From Erysipelotrichaceae bacterium (lineage in GTDB: Bacteria > Bacillota_I > Bacilli_A > Erysipelotrichales > Erysipelotrichaceae), in NCBI GenBank assembly GCA_017511325.1, contig JAFWKS010000287.1, positions 1 through 5,183 of the forward strand: DNA of 5,183 bases, read 5' to 3'. Both the position numbers and the translations under genes were made by a program. Under the pieces are notes generated by a model. It saw nothing but the letters and a program-made list of their open reading frames with translations, was not told the DNA's origin and did not search any database. Below, piece after piece: positions 1-5,183 of this stretch; the stretch's first letter is position 1, and every line of letters starts with the position of its first letter.

Positions 1-158
1 TCAATCGTTCTGTCAATTCGACAGGTCTGGGCTTAGCTATCGCCAAGGCGATCCTGGAAGCTCATAAAGCCAAGTATGGCGTTGAATCTACACTGAAGGA
101 GGGTTCGACTTTCTGGTTTGAACTGTCAAAGGACTATGAAGAGGAAGAAGAAAACTGA
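1..158 (+). CDS. Sensor histidine kinase, C-terminal fragment (5' end outside window)
   Basis: This is the last 51 complete codons of a gene read in the frame starting at base 3 and ending at TGA 156-158. The fragment carries the glycine-rich G2 ATP-lid motif [12 protein letters not shown] followed by the closing strands of the HATPase_c fold ([14 protein letters not shown]), which is the standard end of a two-component sensor kinase. This part binds ATP for autophosphorylation of a histidine in the missing DHp domain. The protein ends in an acidic tail, KDYEEEEEN. The sensor domain, the histidine box and the partner response regulator are not in the window, so the stimulus cannot be inferred. 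Its last 23 bases overlap the next gene. A HATPase from another family such as an anti-sigma factor is possible but less likely, because GLGLAI followed by GSTF is characteristic of histidine kinases. Confidence 0.9.
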   Translation, partial: NRSVNSTGLGLAIAKAILEAHKAKYGVESTLKEGSTFWFELSKDYEEEEEN

Positions 159-822
159 TTATCTGAGATTCATCGATTATGAATTCATACAGGATGAACA
201 GCTGTTCAAATCCAACACGGATACAGCTGTTTTCGGCATGTTTCTGGATATGATGAAAAATAAATCAGTTCTTGATATCGGCACCAATACCGGGGCCTTG
301 CTGCTGTATGCCCACTATCATGGGGCTAAATATCTCTACGGCGTAGATATCCATGAAGAAGCCCTGAAGATCGCCGAAGAGAATCTTGCGAAATATTCTG
401 ACACATACAGGCTGTATCATTCCAGAGTCCAGGATCTGAATATCGATCCTGTCGATGTCGTGATATGTAATCCGCCGTTTTTTGAGATGAACAACGTCAC
501 AGATGACAGATATTTTCGTGAGGCCATGTTTGAGGAATCACTTCCTTTAGAAGATCTGTTTGTTTCGATAAGAAAGTTTATGAAAGACAATGGTGAGACC
601 TACCTAATATATCAGGCTGACCGTTTTCCTGAAGTCTATGATATGTGCAAGAAATACAAGCTCAAGATCATGAAGATGCAGTATATTCATGATATCCATT
701 CTAAACACGCCCTGAGGATTATGCTGAAGCTGAAGATCGGGCCGATGTCCAAACTGAAAGTGTATGAACCGGTCATGATCGATAAAGGCAGGCCGGTAAA
801 AGCCGTTTATACTGTTCAATGA
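136..822 (+). CDS. tRNA1(Val) (adenine-37-N6)-methyltransferase-like protein (TrmN6/YabB family)
   Basis: A 228-residue class I SAM-dependent methyltransferase. Visible motifs are the SAM-binding loop DIGTNTG (residues 47-53), the acidic end of strand 2 in GVDI (69-72) and the catalytic NPPFF (112-116), the (D/N)PP(Y/F) signature of N6-adenine methyltransferases. The N-terminal stretch (DYL...FIQ......NTDTAVF) and C-terminal half (QADRF, then IHDIHSKHA) follow the layout of the TrmN6/YabB family, whose E. coli member methylates A37 of tRNA1(Val) in the cytoplasm. Family members are usually near 245 residues, so this one is slightly short. I chose ATG 136: the only upstream in-frame start is TTG 118, and the family alignment needs no more N-terminus. 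The SD-like AAAGGA (128-133) lies only 2 nt from this ATG, so translation is probably coupled to the kinase gene, which it overlaps by 23 nt. No terminator is visible after the stop. The exact target base is inferred from the family only. Confidence 0.82.
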   Translation: MKRKKKTDYLRFIDYEFIQDEQLFKSNTDTAVFGMFLDMMKNKSVLDIGTNTGALLLYAHYHGAKYLYGVDIHEEALKIAEENLAKYSDTYRLYHSRVQDLNIDPVDVVICNPPFFEMNNVTDDRYFREAMFEESLPLEDLFVSIRKFMKDNGETYLIYQADRFPEVYDMCKKYKLKIMKMQYIHDIHSKHALRIMLKLKIGPMSKLKVYEPVMIDKGRPVKAVYTVQ

Positions 823-848
823 TAAACATTAGGTCAAGCAGATTTATA

Positions 849-877
849 TTGAATTTGACAAAGGATTCTGTTAAAAT
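849..877 (+). promoter_or_regulatory. SigA-type promoter of the rplU-prp-rpmA operon
   Basis: The -35 is TTGAAT (849-854) and the -10 is TAAAAT (872-877), with a 17-nt spacer; they match consensus at 4/6 and 5/6. Transcription would begin near 884, just before the L21 leader. A perfect TTGACA lies at 855-860 but is only 11 nt from this -10, so it probably does not act as its -35. Confidence 0.7.
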
Positions 878-883
878 ACGTAT

Positions 884-975
884 GTTGTAGTCCCTCCTTA
901 GAGGGGATTATAACCGCACAGAAAAGGTTTAAGCATCCTAAAAGATCACCTTCATGGCGAGTCTGAATCTAAATA
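884..975 (+). ncRNA. L21 leader (ribosomal protein autoregulatory RNA upstream of rplU)
   Basis: The untranslated leader between promoter and rplU shows blocks I recognise from the Firmicutes L21 leader family: TAACCGCACAGAA (911-923), AGGTTTAAG (925-933) and ATGGCGAGTCT (954-964) close to the SD. Possible helices are TCCCTC/GAGGGG (891-896 with 901-906, CTTA loop, including one T-G pair) and AAGGT/ACCTT (924-928 with 948-952). Such leaders are thought to bind a ribosomal protein, probably L21, to give feedback control of the operon. The ATG at 954 is in frame with rplU and could be mistaken for its start, but it belongs to the conserved RNA block. The 5' boundary is the inferred transcription start and the 3' boundary is approximate. 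Confidence 0.82.
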
Positions 976-989
976 AAGGAGGTTACACT

Positions 990-1298
990 ATGTACGCAAT
1001 TATTGAAACCGGCGGTAAGCAGCTTAAGGTCGAAGAAGGTCAGAGCATCTTCGTTGAAAAGCTTGATGCTGAAGAAGGCAAGAATTATGTCTTCGACAAG
1101 GTTGTAGTGCTGGAAAACAATGGTTTGACTCTTGGTACTCCATATGTAGAGGGTGCTAAAGTTACCTGCAAGGTAGAAAAACAGGGCAAAGGCAAGAAGA
1201 TCGTCATCTTCAAGTACAAGCAGAAGACTGGTTCTACCAGACGTAAACAGGGTCATCGTCAGCCATACACCAAGCTAACTGTTGAAAAGATCGGCTAA
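990..1298 (+). CDS. rplU: Large-subunit ribosomal protein bL21
   Basis: A 102-residue protein of normal length for bL21, which binds 23S rRNA in the 50S subunit. It opens with [11 protein letters not shown] and carries the family's basic rRNA-binding signature near the C-terminus (VIFKYKQK....[11 protein letters not shown], about residues 70-92). Start: ATG 990 is chosen over the in-frame ATG 954. It has a strong SD, AAAGGAGG (975-982), 7 nt upstream, and begins exactly where bL21 proteins begin; the upstream ATG lies inside the L21 leader RNA. It is first in the operon, and its TAA overlaps the prp ATG by one base (TAATG). Regulation is likely through the leader RNA upstream. Confidence 0.98.
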   Translation: MYAIIETGGKQLKVEEGQSIFVEKLDAEEGKNYVFDKVVVLENNGLTLGTPYVEGAKVTCKVEKQGKGKKIVIFKYKQKTGSTRRKQGHRQPYTKLTVEKIG

Positions 1299-1603
1299 TG
1301 ATCAGAGCAGTATACGAAGTCAAAGACGGCAACTACGTATCGCTGAACGTCTCCGGTCATGCGGAGTATGGCGAATACGGTAAAGACCTGGTATGCGCTT
1401 CGGTAAGTTCTATCATGTTCGGATTCATGAATGCATTGGATGCACTCGATGAAAGGATCGAAATAGAACAGTTGGAAAACGAAATCGTGATCGTAAATCA
1501 CACTAACCTGGAAGTAGTCATCGATTACTTCGAGCTAGTAATCATGCAGTTAAAAACTATTGAAGAATCCTATGGAGACTTCATAAGAGTGGAAAGGAAG
1601 TAA
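1298..1603 (+). CDS. prp: Ribosomal-processing cysteine protease Prp (YsxB family)
   Basis: A 101-residue protein of the family encoded between rplU and rpmA in Firmicutes. Prp is a cytoplasmic cysteine protease that removes the N-terminal extension of ribosomal protein L27, studied in Staphylococcus aureus. The catalytic pair is visible: His21 in SGHAEYGEYG and Cys33 in KDLVCASVS, with the expected spacing of 12 residues (H22/C34 in S. aureus). Its ATG overlaps the rplU stop (TAATG) and there is no good SD of its own, so translation is probably coupled to rplU. The next gene encodes its expected substrate, with an intact cleavage motif. The length is slightly under the roughly 106 residues of the S. 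aureus protein but no conserved part is missing. Confidence 0.95.
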   Translation: MIRAVYEVKDGNYVSLNVSGHAEYGEYGKDLVCASVSSIMFGFMNALDALDERIEIEQLENEIVIVNHTNLEVVIDYFELVIMQLKTIEESYGDFIRVERK

Positions 1604-1609
1604 AAACGT

Positions 1610-1894
1610 ATGAAATATGTATTAAATATTCAGTTCTTCGCTTCTAAAAAAGGTGTAGGTTCTACCAAGAACGGTCGTGACTCTCAGTCTAAACGTTTAG
1701 GTGCGAAGTTAGCAGACGGCCAGTTCGCAACAGCTGGTTCAATCATCTACCGCCAAAGAGGCACTAAGATTCATCCCGGAACAAATGTTAAAAAGGGTGG
1801 CGACGATACTTTATTCTGTCTGACTGATGGTGTTGTAAAGTATGAACACTTAGGCAAGAAGAAGACTAAAGTTTCTGTCTATCCAGTAGCTTAA
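1610..1894 (+). CDS. rpmA: Large-subunit ribosomal protein bL27, with Prp-cleavable N-terminal extension
   Basis: A 94-residue bL27, a 50S protein whose mature N-terminus reaches toward the peptidyl-transferase centre. Recognisable blocks are [20 protein letters not shown] (12-31) and [19 protein letters not shown] in the middle. The protein starts with [10 protein letters not shown] before ASKKG. This matches the Firmicutes-type extension, which Prp cuts after the two phenylalanines, giving a mature protein from Ala11. The start at ATG 1610 has an SD-like AAAGGAAG (1593-1600) lying in the last codons of prp, 9 nt upstream; only 6 nt separate the two genes. It is last in the rplU operon and is followed by a strong terminator. 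Codons such as GGT, CGT, TCT and GTT dominate, as expected for a highly expressed gene. Confidence 0.98.
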   Translation: MKYVLNIQFFASKKGVGSTKNGRDSQSKRLGAKLADGQFATAGSIIYRQRGTKIHPGTNVKKGGDDTLFCLTDGVVKYEHLGKKKTKVSVYPVA

Positions 1895-1904
1895 TATTTG
1901 AATC

Positions 1905-1927
1905 AAAAGCCCCTTGAGGGCTTTTTT
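1905..1927 (+). terminator. Intrinsic terminator of the rplU-prp-rpmA operon
   Basis: An 8-bp perfect stem AAAAGCCC (1905-1912) / GGGCTTTT (1918-1925) with the 5-nt loop CTTGA, running into a tract of six T's (1922-1927). It begins 10 nt after the rpmA stop and ends only 8 nt before the obgE ATG. That is unusually tight and may make it an attenuator for obgE. Confidence 0.88.
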
Positions 1928-1935
1928 AATCTGTT

Positions 1936-3219
1936 ATGCAATTTATCGATAAAGTAAAACTTAAACTCAAAGCTGGAAACGGCGGCAATGGACTTGTCGC
2001 TTTTAAACGTGAGAAATACAATCCGCTTGGCGGCCCGACAGGCGGTGATGGCGGAAATGGCGGTTCGATCATCTTCAAGGTTGATACCAACAAATCGACA
2101 TTGCTCGATTTAAGATTCTCCAAGATGATCAAAGCCGAGGATGGCGAAAACGGCAAGACCAACAACATGTATGGAGCTTCCAGAGATGACGTCATCATAA
2201 AGGTTCCACTGGGAACAGTTGTCAAGGACCTTGACAGCGATGAGATCGTTGCCGATCTCAACACTCTTCAATCAGAAGAAGTCATCTGTCAGGGTGGCAA
2301 AGGCGGAAAGGGCAATTTCCATTTCAAGTCATCAAGAAACAATGCTCCGGATTATGCGACCTTAGGAACACCGGGCCAGGAAAGAAATGTCTTGGTCGAG
2401 CTGAAACTGCTGGCAGATGTCGGACTGGTCGGATTGCCTTCAGTAGGCAAATCAACACTGCTTTCAGTCGTATCAAATGCCAGACCTGAGATCGCCGATT
2501 ATCCCTTTACGACATTAAAGCCGCAGTTAGGCATGGTCAAAGTCGGAGATTCCTCATTCGTCATGGCTGATCTGCCAGGGCTGATCGAAGGCGCATCGGA
2601 AGGGAAAGGTCTTGGCCACGAATTTTTAAAGCACATCGAAAGATGCCGTCTGATCATTCACGTATTGGATATGAGCCACGATGATCCGATCAATGACTAT
2701 GAAGTAATAAATGAGGAACTTAAGAAGTATCCAGGCAATCTGTCAGACAGACCGCAGATCGTGCTTGCCAACAAGATGGATATGGACAACGCCGCTGAGA
2801 ATCTTGAAAAATTCAAGGCAAAGTATCCTGAACTTGAAGTCTTTGAGACCATAACACTGATCAACGAAGGTCTTGATCCTGTATTGTACAGAGCCAAGGA
2901 TATGTTGAAGGAACTGCCGCAGTTCCCGTTATACGATCCTAATAAGGCGGAAAAGAAAGTCGTCTATACCTATGAAGAACCTGAACCATTTGAGATTTTC
3001 AATGAAGGAAATGGTGTCTGGAGAGTACAGGGCGATAAAGTTGAAAGGCTTTTCCGCAACACCAACTTCAAGGATGATGATTCGATAATGCGTTTCTCAA
3101 GAGCGCTTTCAAGAATGAAACTTGATGAAGCCTTGAGGGAAAAGGGCTGTAAGAACGGTGATCAGGTATTCATTCAGGACTACAGTTTCGATTTTATGGA
3201 TGATGAAGAAGATGAGTAA
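1936..3219 (+). CDS. obgE: GTPase Obg (ribosome-assembly / stress GTPase)
   Basis: A 427-residue protein with the full Obg architecture. Residues 1-158 form the glycine-rich Obg fold (KAGNGGNG, GGPTGGDGGNGG). Residues about 160-330 are the GTPase domain: G1 GLPSVGKS (166-173), G2 FTT (191-193), G3 DLPG (212-215) and G4 NKMD (279-282). Residues about 352-422 are the Obg C-terminal (OCT) domain, followed by an acidic tail, MDDEEDE. Obg proteins act in late 50S assembly and in stress and growth control. The G5 position is divergent: TITLINEGL (305-313) stands where the family usually has ISAxxxEGL. ATG 1936 fits the conserved Obg N-terminus (MQFIDKVKL), but no SD precedes it and a terminator ends 8 nt upstream. 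Expression may therefore depend on readthrough or on a leaderless message. Following rpmA is the common genomic position for obg. Confidence 0.97.
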   Translation: MQFIDKVKLKLKAGNGGNGLVAFKREKYNPLGGPTGGDGGNGGSIIFKVDTNKSTLLDLRFSKMIKAEDGENGKTNNMYGASRDDVIIKVPLGTVVKDLDSDEIVADLNTLQSEEVICQGGKGGKGNFHFKSSRNNAPDYATLGTPGQERNVLVELKLLADVGLVGLPSVGKSTLLSVVSNARPEIADYPFTTLKPQLGMVKVGDSSFVMADLPGLIEGASEGKGLGHEFLKHIERCRLIIHVLDMSHDDPINDYEVINEELKKYPGNLSDRPQIVLANKMDMDNAAENLEKFKAKYPELEVFETITLINEGLDPVLYRAKDMLKELPQFPLYDPNKAEKKVVYTYEEPEPFEIFNEGNGVWRVQGDKVERLFRNTNFKDDDSIMRFSRALSRMKLDEALREKGCKNGDQVFIQDYSFDFMDDEEDE

Positions 3220-3235
3220 AAAACTCATCTTTTTT
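3209..3235 (+). terminator. Intrinsic terminator overlapping the 3' end of obgE
   Basis: Stem AAGATGAG (3209-3216) / CTCATCTT (3224-3231) with a 7-nt loop, TAAAAAA, then further T's to 3235. The 5' arm encodes the last obgE residues and the stop codon TAA (3217-3219) lies in the loop. It separates obgE from the transporter operon. The GC content of the stem is modest. Confidence 0.8.
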
Positions 3236-3276
3236 GTTACTTGTCATTTAAATAATGTGAAATTATGTCAAAGAAT

Positions 3277-3294
3277 TTTGTAAACGCTTACTTA
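3277..3294 (+). promoter_or_regulatory. cre-like operator (CcpA or other LacI-family regulator)
   Basis: The sequence TTTGTAAACGCTTACTTA matches the catabolite-responsive element consensus WWTGNAARCGNWWWCAWW at every position but one (T instead of A at 3292). The core GTAAACGCTTAC is a near-palindrome around the central CG typical of LacI-family sites. It covers the -35 of the promoter below, a position expected to repress. The regulator gene is not in the window; a LacI-family regulator other than CcpA could use it. Confidence 0.6.
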
Positions 3295-3306
3295 TAGATA
3301 TATAAT
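3278..3306 (+). promoter_or_regulatory. SigA-type promoter of the ABC importer operon
   Basis: The -35 is TTGTAA (3278-3283) and the -10 is a perfect TATAAT (3301-3306), with a 17-nt spacer in AT-rich DNA. Transcription would start near 3313. The -35 and half the spacer lie under the cre-like operator. Confidence 0.75.
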
Positions 3307-3313
3307 AATTTTA

Positions 3314-3328
3314 TGGACAAGTAGTCCA
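3314..3328 (+). promoter_or_regulatory. Small 5'-end hairpin of the solute-binding protein mRNA
   Basis: TGGAC (3314-3318) and GTCCA (3324-3328) form a 5-bp perfect stem with the loop AAGTA, starting at about +2 of the predicted transcript and touching the SD AAGGAGG (3328-3334). It could protect the 5' end from decay or tune ribosome access. The stem is short, so function is uncertain. Confidence 0.4.
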
Positions 3329-3339
3329 AGGAGGAAAAT

Positions 3340-4386
3340 ATGAAAAAACTTTTAAAGGTTTTATTAGTTGCTTTAATGGTTTTATGTGTTGCTTCTTGTG
3401 GCAAGAAGAACGATGAACCTGCTGCAAGCAACGATCTGGTTATCTATTCACCAAACTCAGATATGCTTATCGCTGCCGCTGAAACATTCGGTGAAAAGTA
3501 TGGCATCAATGTTGAAGTTGTAAGTGCTGGTACAGGCGAATGCTTGGAAAGGATCACTGCTGAAAAAGATAATCCACAGGCCGATGTAATGTATGGCGGT
3601 ATGAACTATGCCAACTCATACAATCCTGACTATGTACCTTTGTTTGAACAATATGTAGCTGCTGGCGATGACAAGCTTCCTGAAGCATATCGCAACTTCA
3701 ATGGAATCACTACTCACTATTGCCTCGATGGTTCTGCTGCATTATTGGTCAACATTGAAGAATATGAAAAGTTAGGTCTTAATATTGATGACTTCGATTC
3801 ATATGCTGATCTGTTACAGCCTGAACTCAAGGGCCACATCGCTATGGGCGACCCTGCAAACTCTTCAAGTGCCTGGGCTGAATTAACCAACATGCTCTTA
3901 GTCATGGGTGATCAGGAATATGATGACAAGGCTTGGGAATGGGTTGGCGAATTCATCAAGAACCTTGATGGTATTCAGCTTTCTTCTTCTTCAGCTATTT
4001 ACAAGGGTGTTGTAGCTGGCGAATATGTTGTTGGTGTTTCTTATGAAGACCCATGCGTAAGCTTGCTGGTTGATGGCGCAACGAATGTTAAGCTCGTTTA
4101 TCCTTCAGAAGGTGCTGTATGGCTCCCTGCAGGTGTTGCTATCATCAAGAATGCTCCAAACATGGACAATGCCAAGAAGTTTGTAGACTGGCTGATTTCT
4201 GATGAAGGTCAGAACGAAATCGCTAAGACTACTGCTAGACCAGTTAACCCTGCAATCCCTAATACTGCTAAGGAAATGAAGCCATTCTCAGAGATCAAGG
4301 TTGTCTACGAGAACATGGAATTATGCGGTACCAATAAGAAGGCATGGCAGGCTAAATGGACAGAAATGTTCACAGCTGCTCAATAA
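3340..4386 (+). CDS. ABC importer extracellular solute-binding lipoprotein (Fe3+/AfuA-like family)
   Basis: A 348-residue periplasmic-binding-type protein. Residues 1-19 are a lipoprotein signal peptide (MKKLLKV, a hydrophobic core, lipobox VASC), with Cys20 as the lipid anchor on the outer face of the membrane. The mature part begins with LVIYSPNS and continues with features of the family usually annotated as iron(III)-type binding proteins (COG1840-like): an early VVSAGTGECLERI, GDPANSSSAW in the middle, SSSAIYKGVVAGEYVVGVSYEDP, and a C-terminal DNAKKFVDWLISDEGQ. The family also includes AfuA, which binds hexose phosphates, and 2-aminoethylphosphonate binders. I see no adjacent Tyr-Tyr pair of the kind ferric-binding proteins use, so iron should not be assumed. 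A strong SD, AAGGAGG, lies 5 nt before ATG 3340. It heads an operon with the ATPase 51 nt downstream. A cre-like operator suggests carbon-source control. Confidence 0.88.
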   Translation: MKKLLKVLLVALMVLCVASCGKKNDEPAASNDLVIYSPNSDMLIAAAETFGEKYGINVEVVSAGTGECLERITAEKDNPQADVMYGGMNYANSYNPDYVPLFEQYVAAGDDKLPEAYRNFNGITTHYCLDGSAALLVNIEEYEKLGLNIDDFDSYADLLQPELKGHIAMGDPANSSSAWAELTNMLLVMGDQEYDDKAWEWVGEFIKNLDGIQLSSSSAIYKGVVAGEYVVGVSYEDPCVSLLVDGATNVKLVYPSEGAVWLPAGVAIIKNAPNMDNAKKFVDWLISDEGQNEIAKTTARPVNPAIPNTAKEMKPFSEIKVVYENMELCGTNKKAWQAKWTEMFTAAQ

Positions 4387-4437
4387 TTTAACAGCAAAAC
4401 AAACAAAATATAATCTATATAGTGAGGTTAGGAATGT
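4387..4437 (+). promoter_or_regulatory. Intergenic spacer with a possible weak internal promoter
   Basis: A 51-nt AT-rich gap between the binding protein and the ATPase. It contains a perfect -10-like TATAAT (4409-4414) with a poor -35-like TTTAAC (4387-4392) at a 16-nt spacing. No terminator is visible, so the two genes are probably co-transcribed. The promoter match may be chance in such AT-rich sequence. Confidence 0.25.
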
Positions 4438-5183
4438 ATGAGTGTTAATATCAAGATTCGTGACGCCGTAAAAAAATATGGCGACAATATAATAATTTCT
4501 GACTTATCACTAGATATCAAGGAGGGTGAATTTTTCACCCTTCTTGGTCCATCTGGATGTGGTAAGACAACATTATTAAGAATGATTGCCGGTTTCAACT
4601 CGCTTGAAGGCGGTGATTTCTATTTTGGTGAGACCAGAATAAATGATATGGACCCGGCCAAGAGAAATATCGGTATGGTGTTCCAGAATTATGCGATCTT
4701 CCCGAATATGACGGTCGAAAAGAATGTTGCCTTTGGTCTGAAGAACCGTAAGCTTCCTAAGGAAGAGATCGCATCTAAGACGGATCAATTCTTAAAACTG
4801 ATGAAAATTGATGAATATCGCGATCGTATGCCAGAAAGACTTTCCGGTGGTCAGCAGCAGCGTGTTGCCCTGGCTCGTGCCTTGGCTATCACACCTGATG
4901 TGCTGCTGATGGATGAACCGTTAAGCAACCTGGATGCTAAATTAAGAGTTGAGATGCGTACTGTTATCAAACAGATCCAAAACGAAGTAGGAATCACAAC
5001 CGTTTATGTAACTCATGACCAGGAAGAGGCTATGGCCGTTTCCGATAGAATTGCCGTTATGAACGCTGGCGATATTCAGCAAATCGGTACACCTAAGGTC
5101 CTTTATCAAAGACCGGCAAATCTCTTTGTCGCAACCTTCATCGGACATACCAATGTCATCGATGCCGAGTTAAAGGTCAGAGA
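4438..5183 (+). CDS. ABC importer ATP-binding protein (FbpC/PotA-like), 3' end outside window
   Basis: 248 codons of an importer ATPase, open to the window end. Motifs in order: Walker A GPSGCGKT (37-44), Q-loop Gln83 in VFQNYAIFPNMTV, signature LSGGQQQR (135-142), Walker B VLLMDEP with catalytic Glu160, D-loop SNLD (163-166) and H-loop His193 in VTHDQEEAMAVSDR. After GTPKVLYQRPAN the chain leaves the nucleotide-binding domain and enters what should be a TOBE-type regulatory domain, cut off by the window. This layout is typical of the iron/spermidine/phosphonate/sugar importer ATPases; it powers uptake by the membrane permease expected next. ATG 4438 follows GTGAGG (4422-4427) and AGGA (4430-4433). 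An ATG at 4434 in another frame stops after four codons. Specificity cannot be read from the ATPase; it pairs with the preceding lipoprotein. Confidence 0.93.
   Translation, partial: MSVNIKIRDAVKKYGDNIIISDLSLDIKEGEFFTLLGPSGCGKTTLLRMIAGFNSLEGGDFYFGETRINDMDPAKRNIGMVFQNYAIFPNMTVEKNVAFGLKNRKLPKEEIASKTDQFLKLMKIDEYRDRMPERLSGGQQQRVALARALAITPDVLLMDEPLSNLDAKLRVEMRTVIKQIQNEVGITTVYVTHDQEEAMAVSDRIAVMNAGDIQQIGTPKVLYQRPANLFVATFIGHTNVIDAELKVR

Noticed and set aside
118..135. TTG 118 as the methyltransferase start
   Set aside because: It would add six residues with no family support and deepen the overlap with the kinase. The nearest purine-rich SD-like sequence (96-103) is 14 nt away, too far for a good site.
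855..860. Perfect TTGACA as the rplU -35
   Set aside because: It is only 11 nt from the TAAAAT -10. The only hexamers at 16-18 nt downstream are poor (for example TACGTA at 877-882), so TTGAAT at 849-854 with a 17-nt spacer is preferred.
954..989. Longer rplU reading frame starting at ATG 954, adding 12 residues
   Set aside because: This stretch is the conserved ATGGCGAGTCT block and SD of the L21 leader. The strong SD at 975-982 points to ATG 990, which gives the normal 102-residue bL21.
1926..2264. Minus-strand open frame opposite the obgE N-terminus, rich in Pro and Ser
   Set aside because: It is the antisense shadow of the glycine-rich Obg fold; no SD, family resemblance or promoter supports it. 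The other minus-strand frames in the window are likewise shadows.
3241..3269. Second promoter upstream of the importer: TTGTCA (3241-3246) with TATGTC (3264-3269), 17-nt spacer
   Set aside because: The -10 matches only 3/6, and the downstream TTGTAA/TATAAT pair is much better.
4415..4422. Palindrome CTATATAG before the ATPase
   Set aside because: Eight bases of AT-rich palindrome are expected by chance; there is no second copy or promoter context to suggest an operator.
1..5183. Search for mobile elements, CRISPR arrays, tRNA or rRNA genes and long repeats
   Set aside because: None seen on reading: no transposase or integrase motifs, no regularly spaced repeats and no tRNA-like cloverleaf. 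All substantial sequence is accounted for by the genes and short regulatory gaps listed.

Overview
The window looks like a chromosomal segment of a low-to-moderate GC Bacillota (Firmicutes) bacterium. Evidence: the gene order rplU-prp-rpmA-obgE, an L21 leader RNA, and an L27 protein with the N-terminal extension that Prp protease removes, all typical of Firmicutes and a few relatives. SD sequences are strong (AAAGGAGG, AAGGAGG) and promoters are SigA-like. Erysipelotrichia is my guess for the class, from general feel only; I cannot confirm it from the sequence.

Layout, all on the + strand. (1) 1-158: the 3' end of a sensor histidine kinase gene, overlapping (2) a TrmN6/YabB-like tRNA adenine-N6 methyltransferase (136-822). 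(3) 849-877: a SigA-type promoter, then an L21 leader RNA (about 884-975) before rplU (990-1298), prp (1298-1603) and rpmA (1610-1894). L21 and L27 are large-subunit proteins, and Prp trims L27, so protease and substrate are co-transcribed. (4) A strong intrinsic terminator at 1905-1927 sits 8 nt before the start of obgE (1936-3219), a ribosome-assembly GTPase. obgE has no visible Shine-Dalgarno. A second terminator overlaps the end of obgE. (5) From 3278, a good promoter overlapped by a cre-like (CcpA/LacI-family) operator drives an ABC importer: a lipoprotein solute-binding protein (3340-4386) and an ATPase (4438 to beyond the window end). The permease is presumably downstream, outside the window.

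The gene content is mostly ordinary housekeeping. I see no mobile element, CRISPR array, tRNA or rRNA, and no clearly new system. The points most worth a second look are regulatory: a possible anti-SD/SD switch in the L21 leader, the terminator abutting an SD-less (possibly leaderless) obgE start, and the cre-like operator on a transporter whose family is often labelled as iron uptake. At the protein level, the Obg G5 motif is divergent and the solute-binding protein lacks the adjacent tyrosine pair of ferric-binding proteins.
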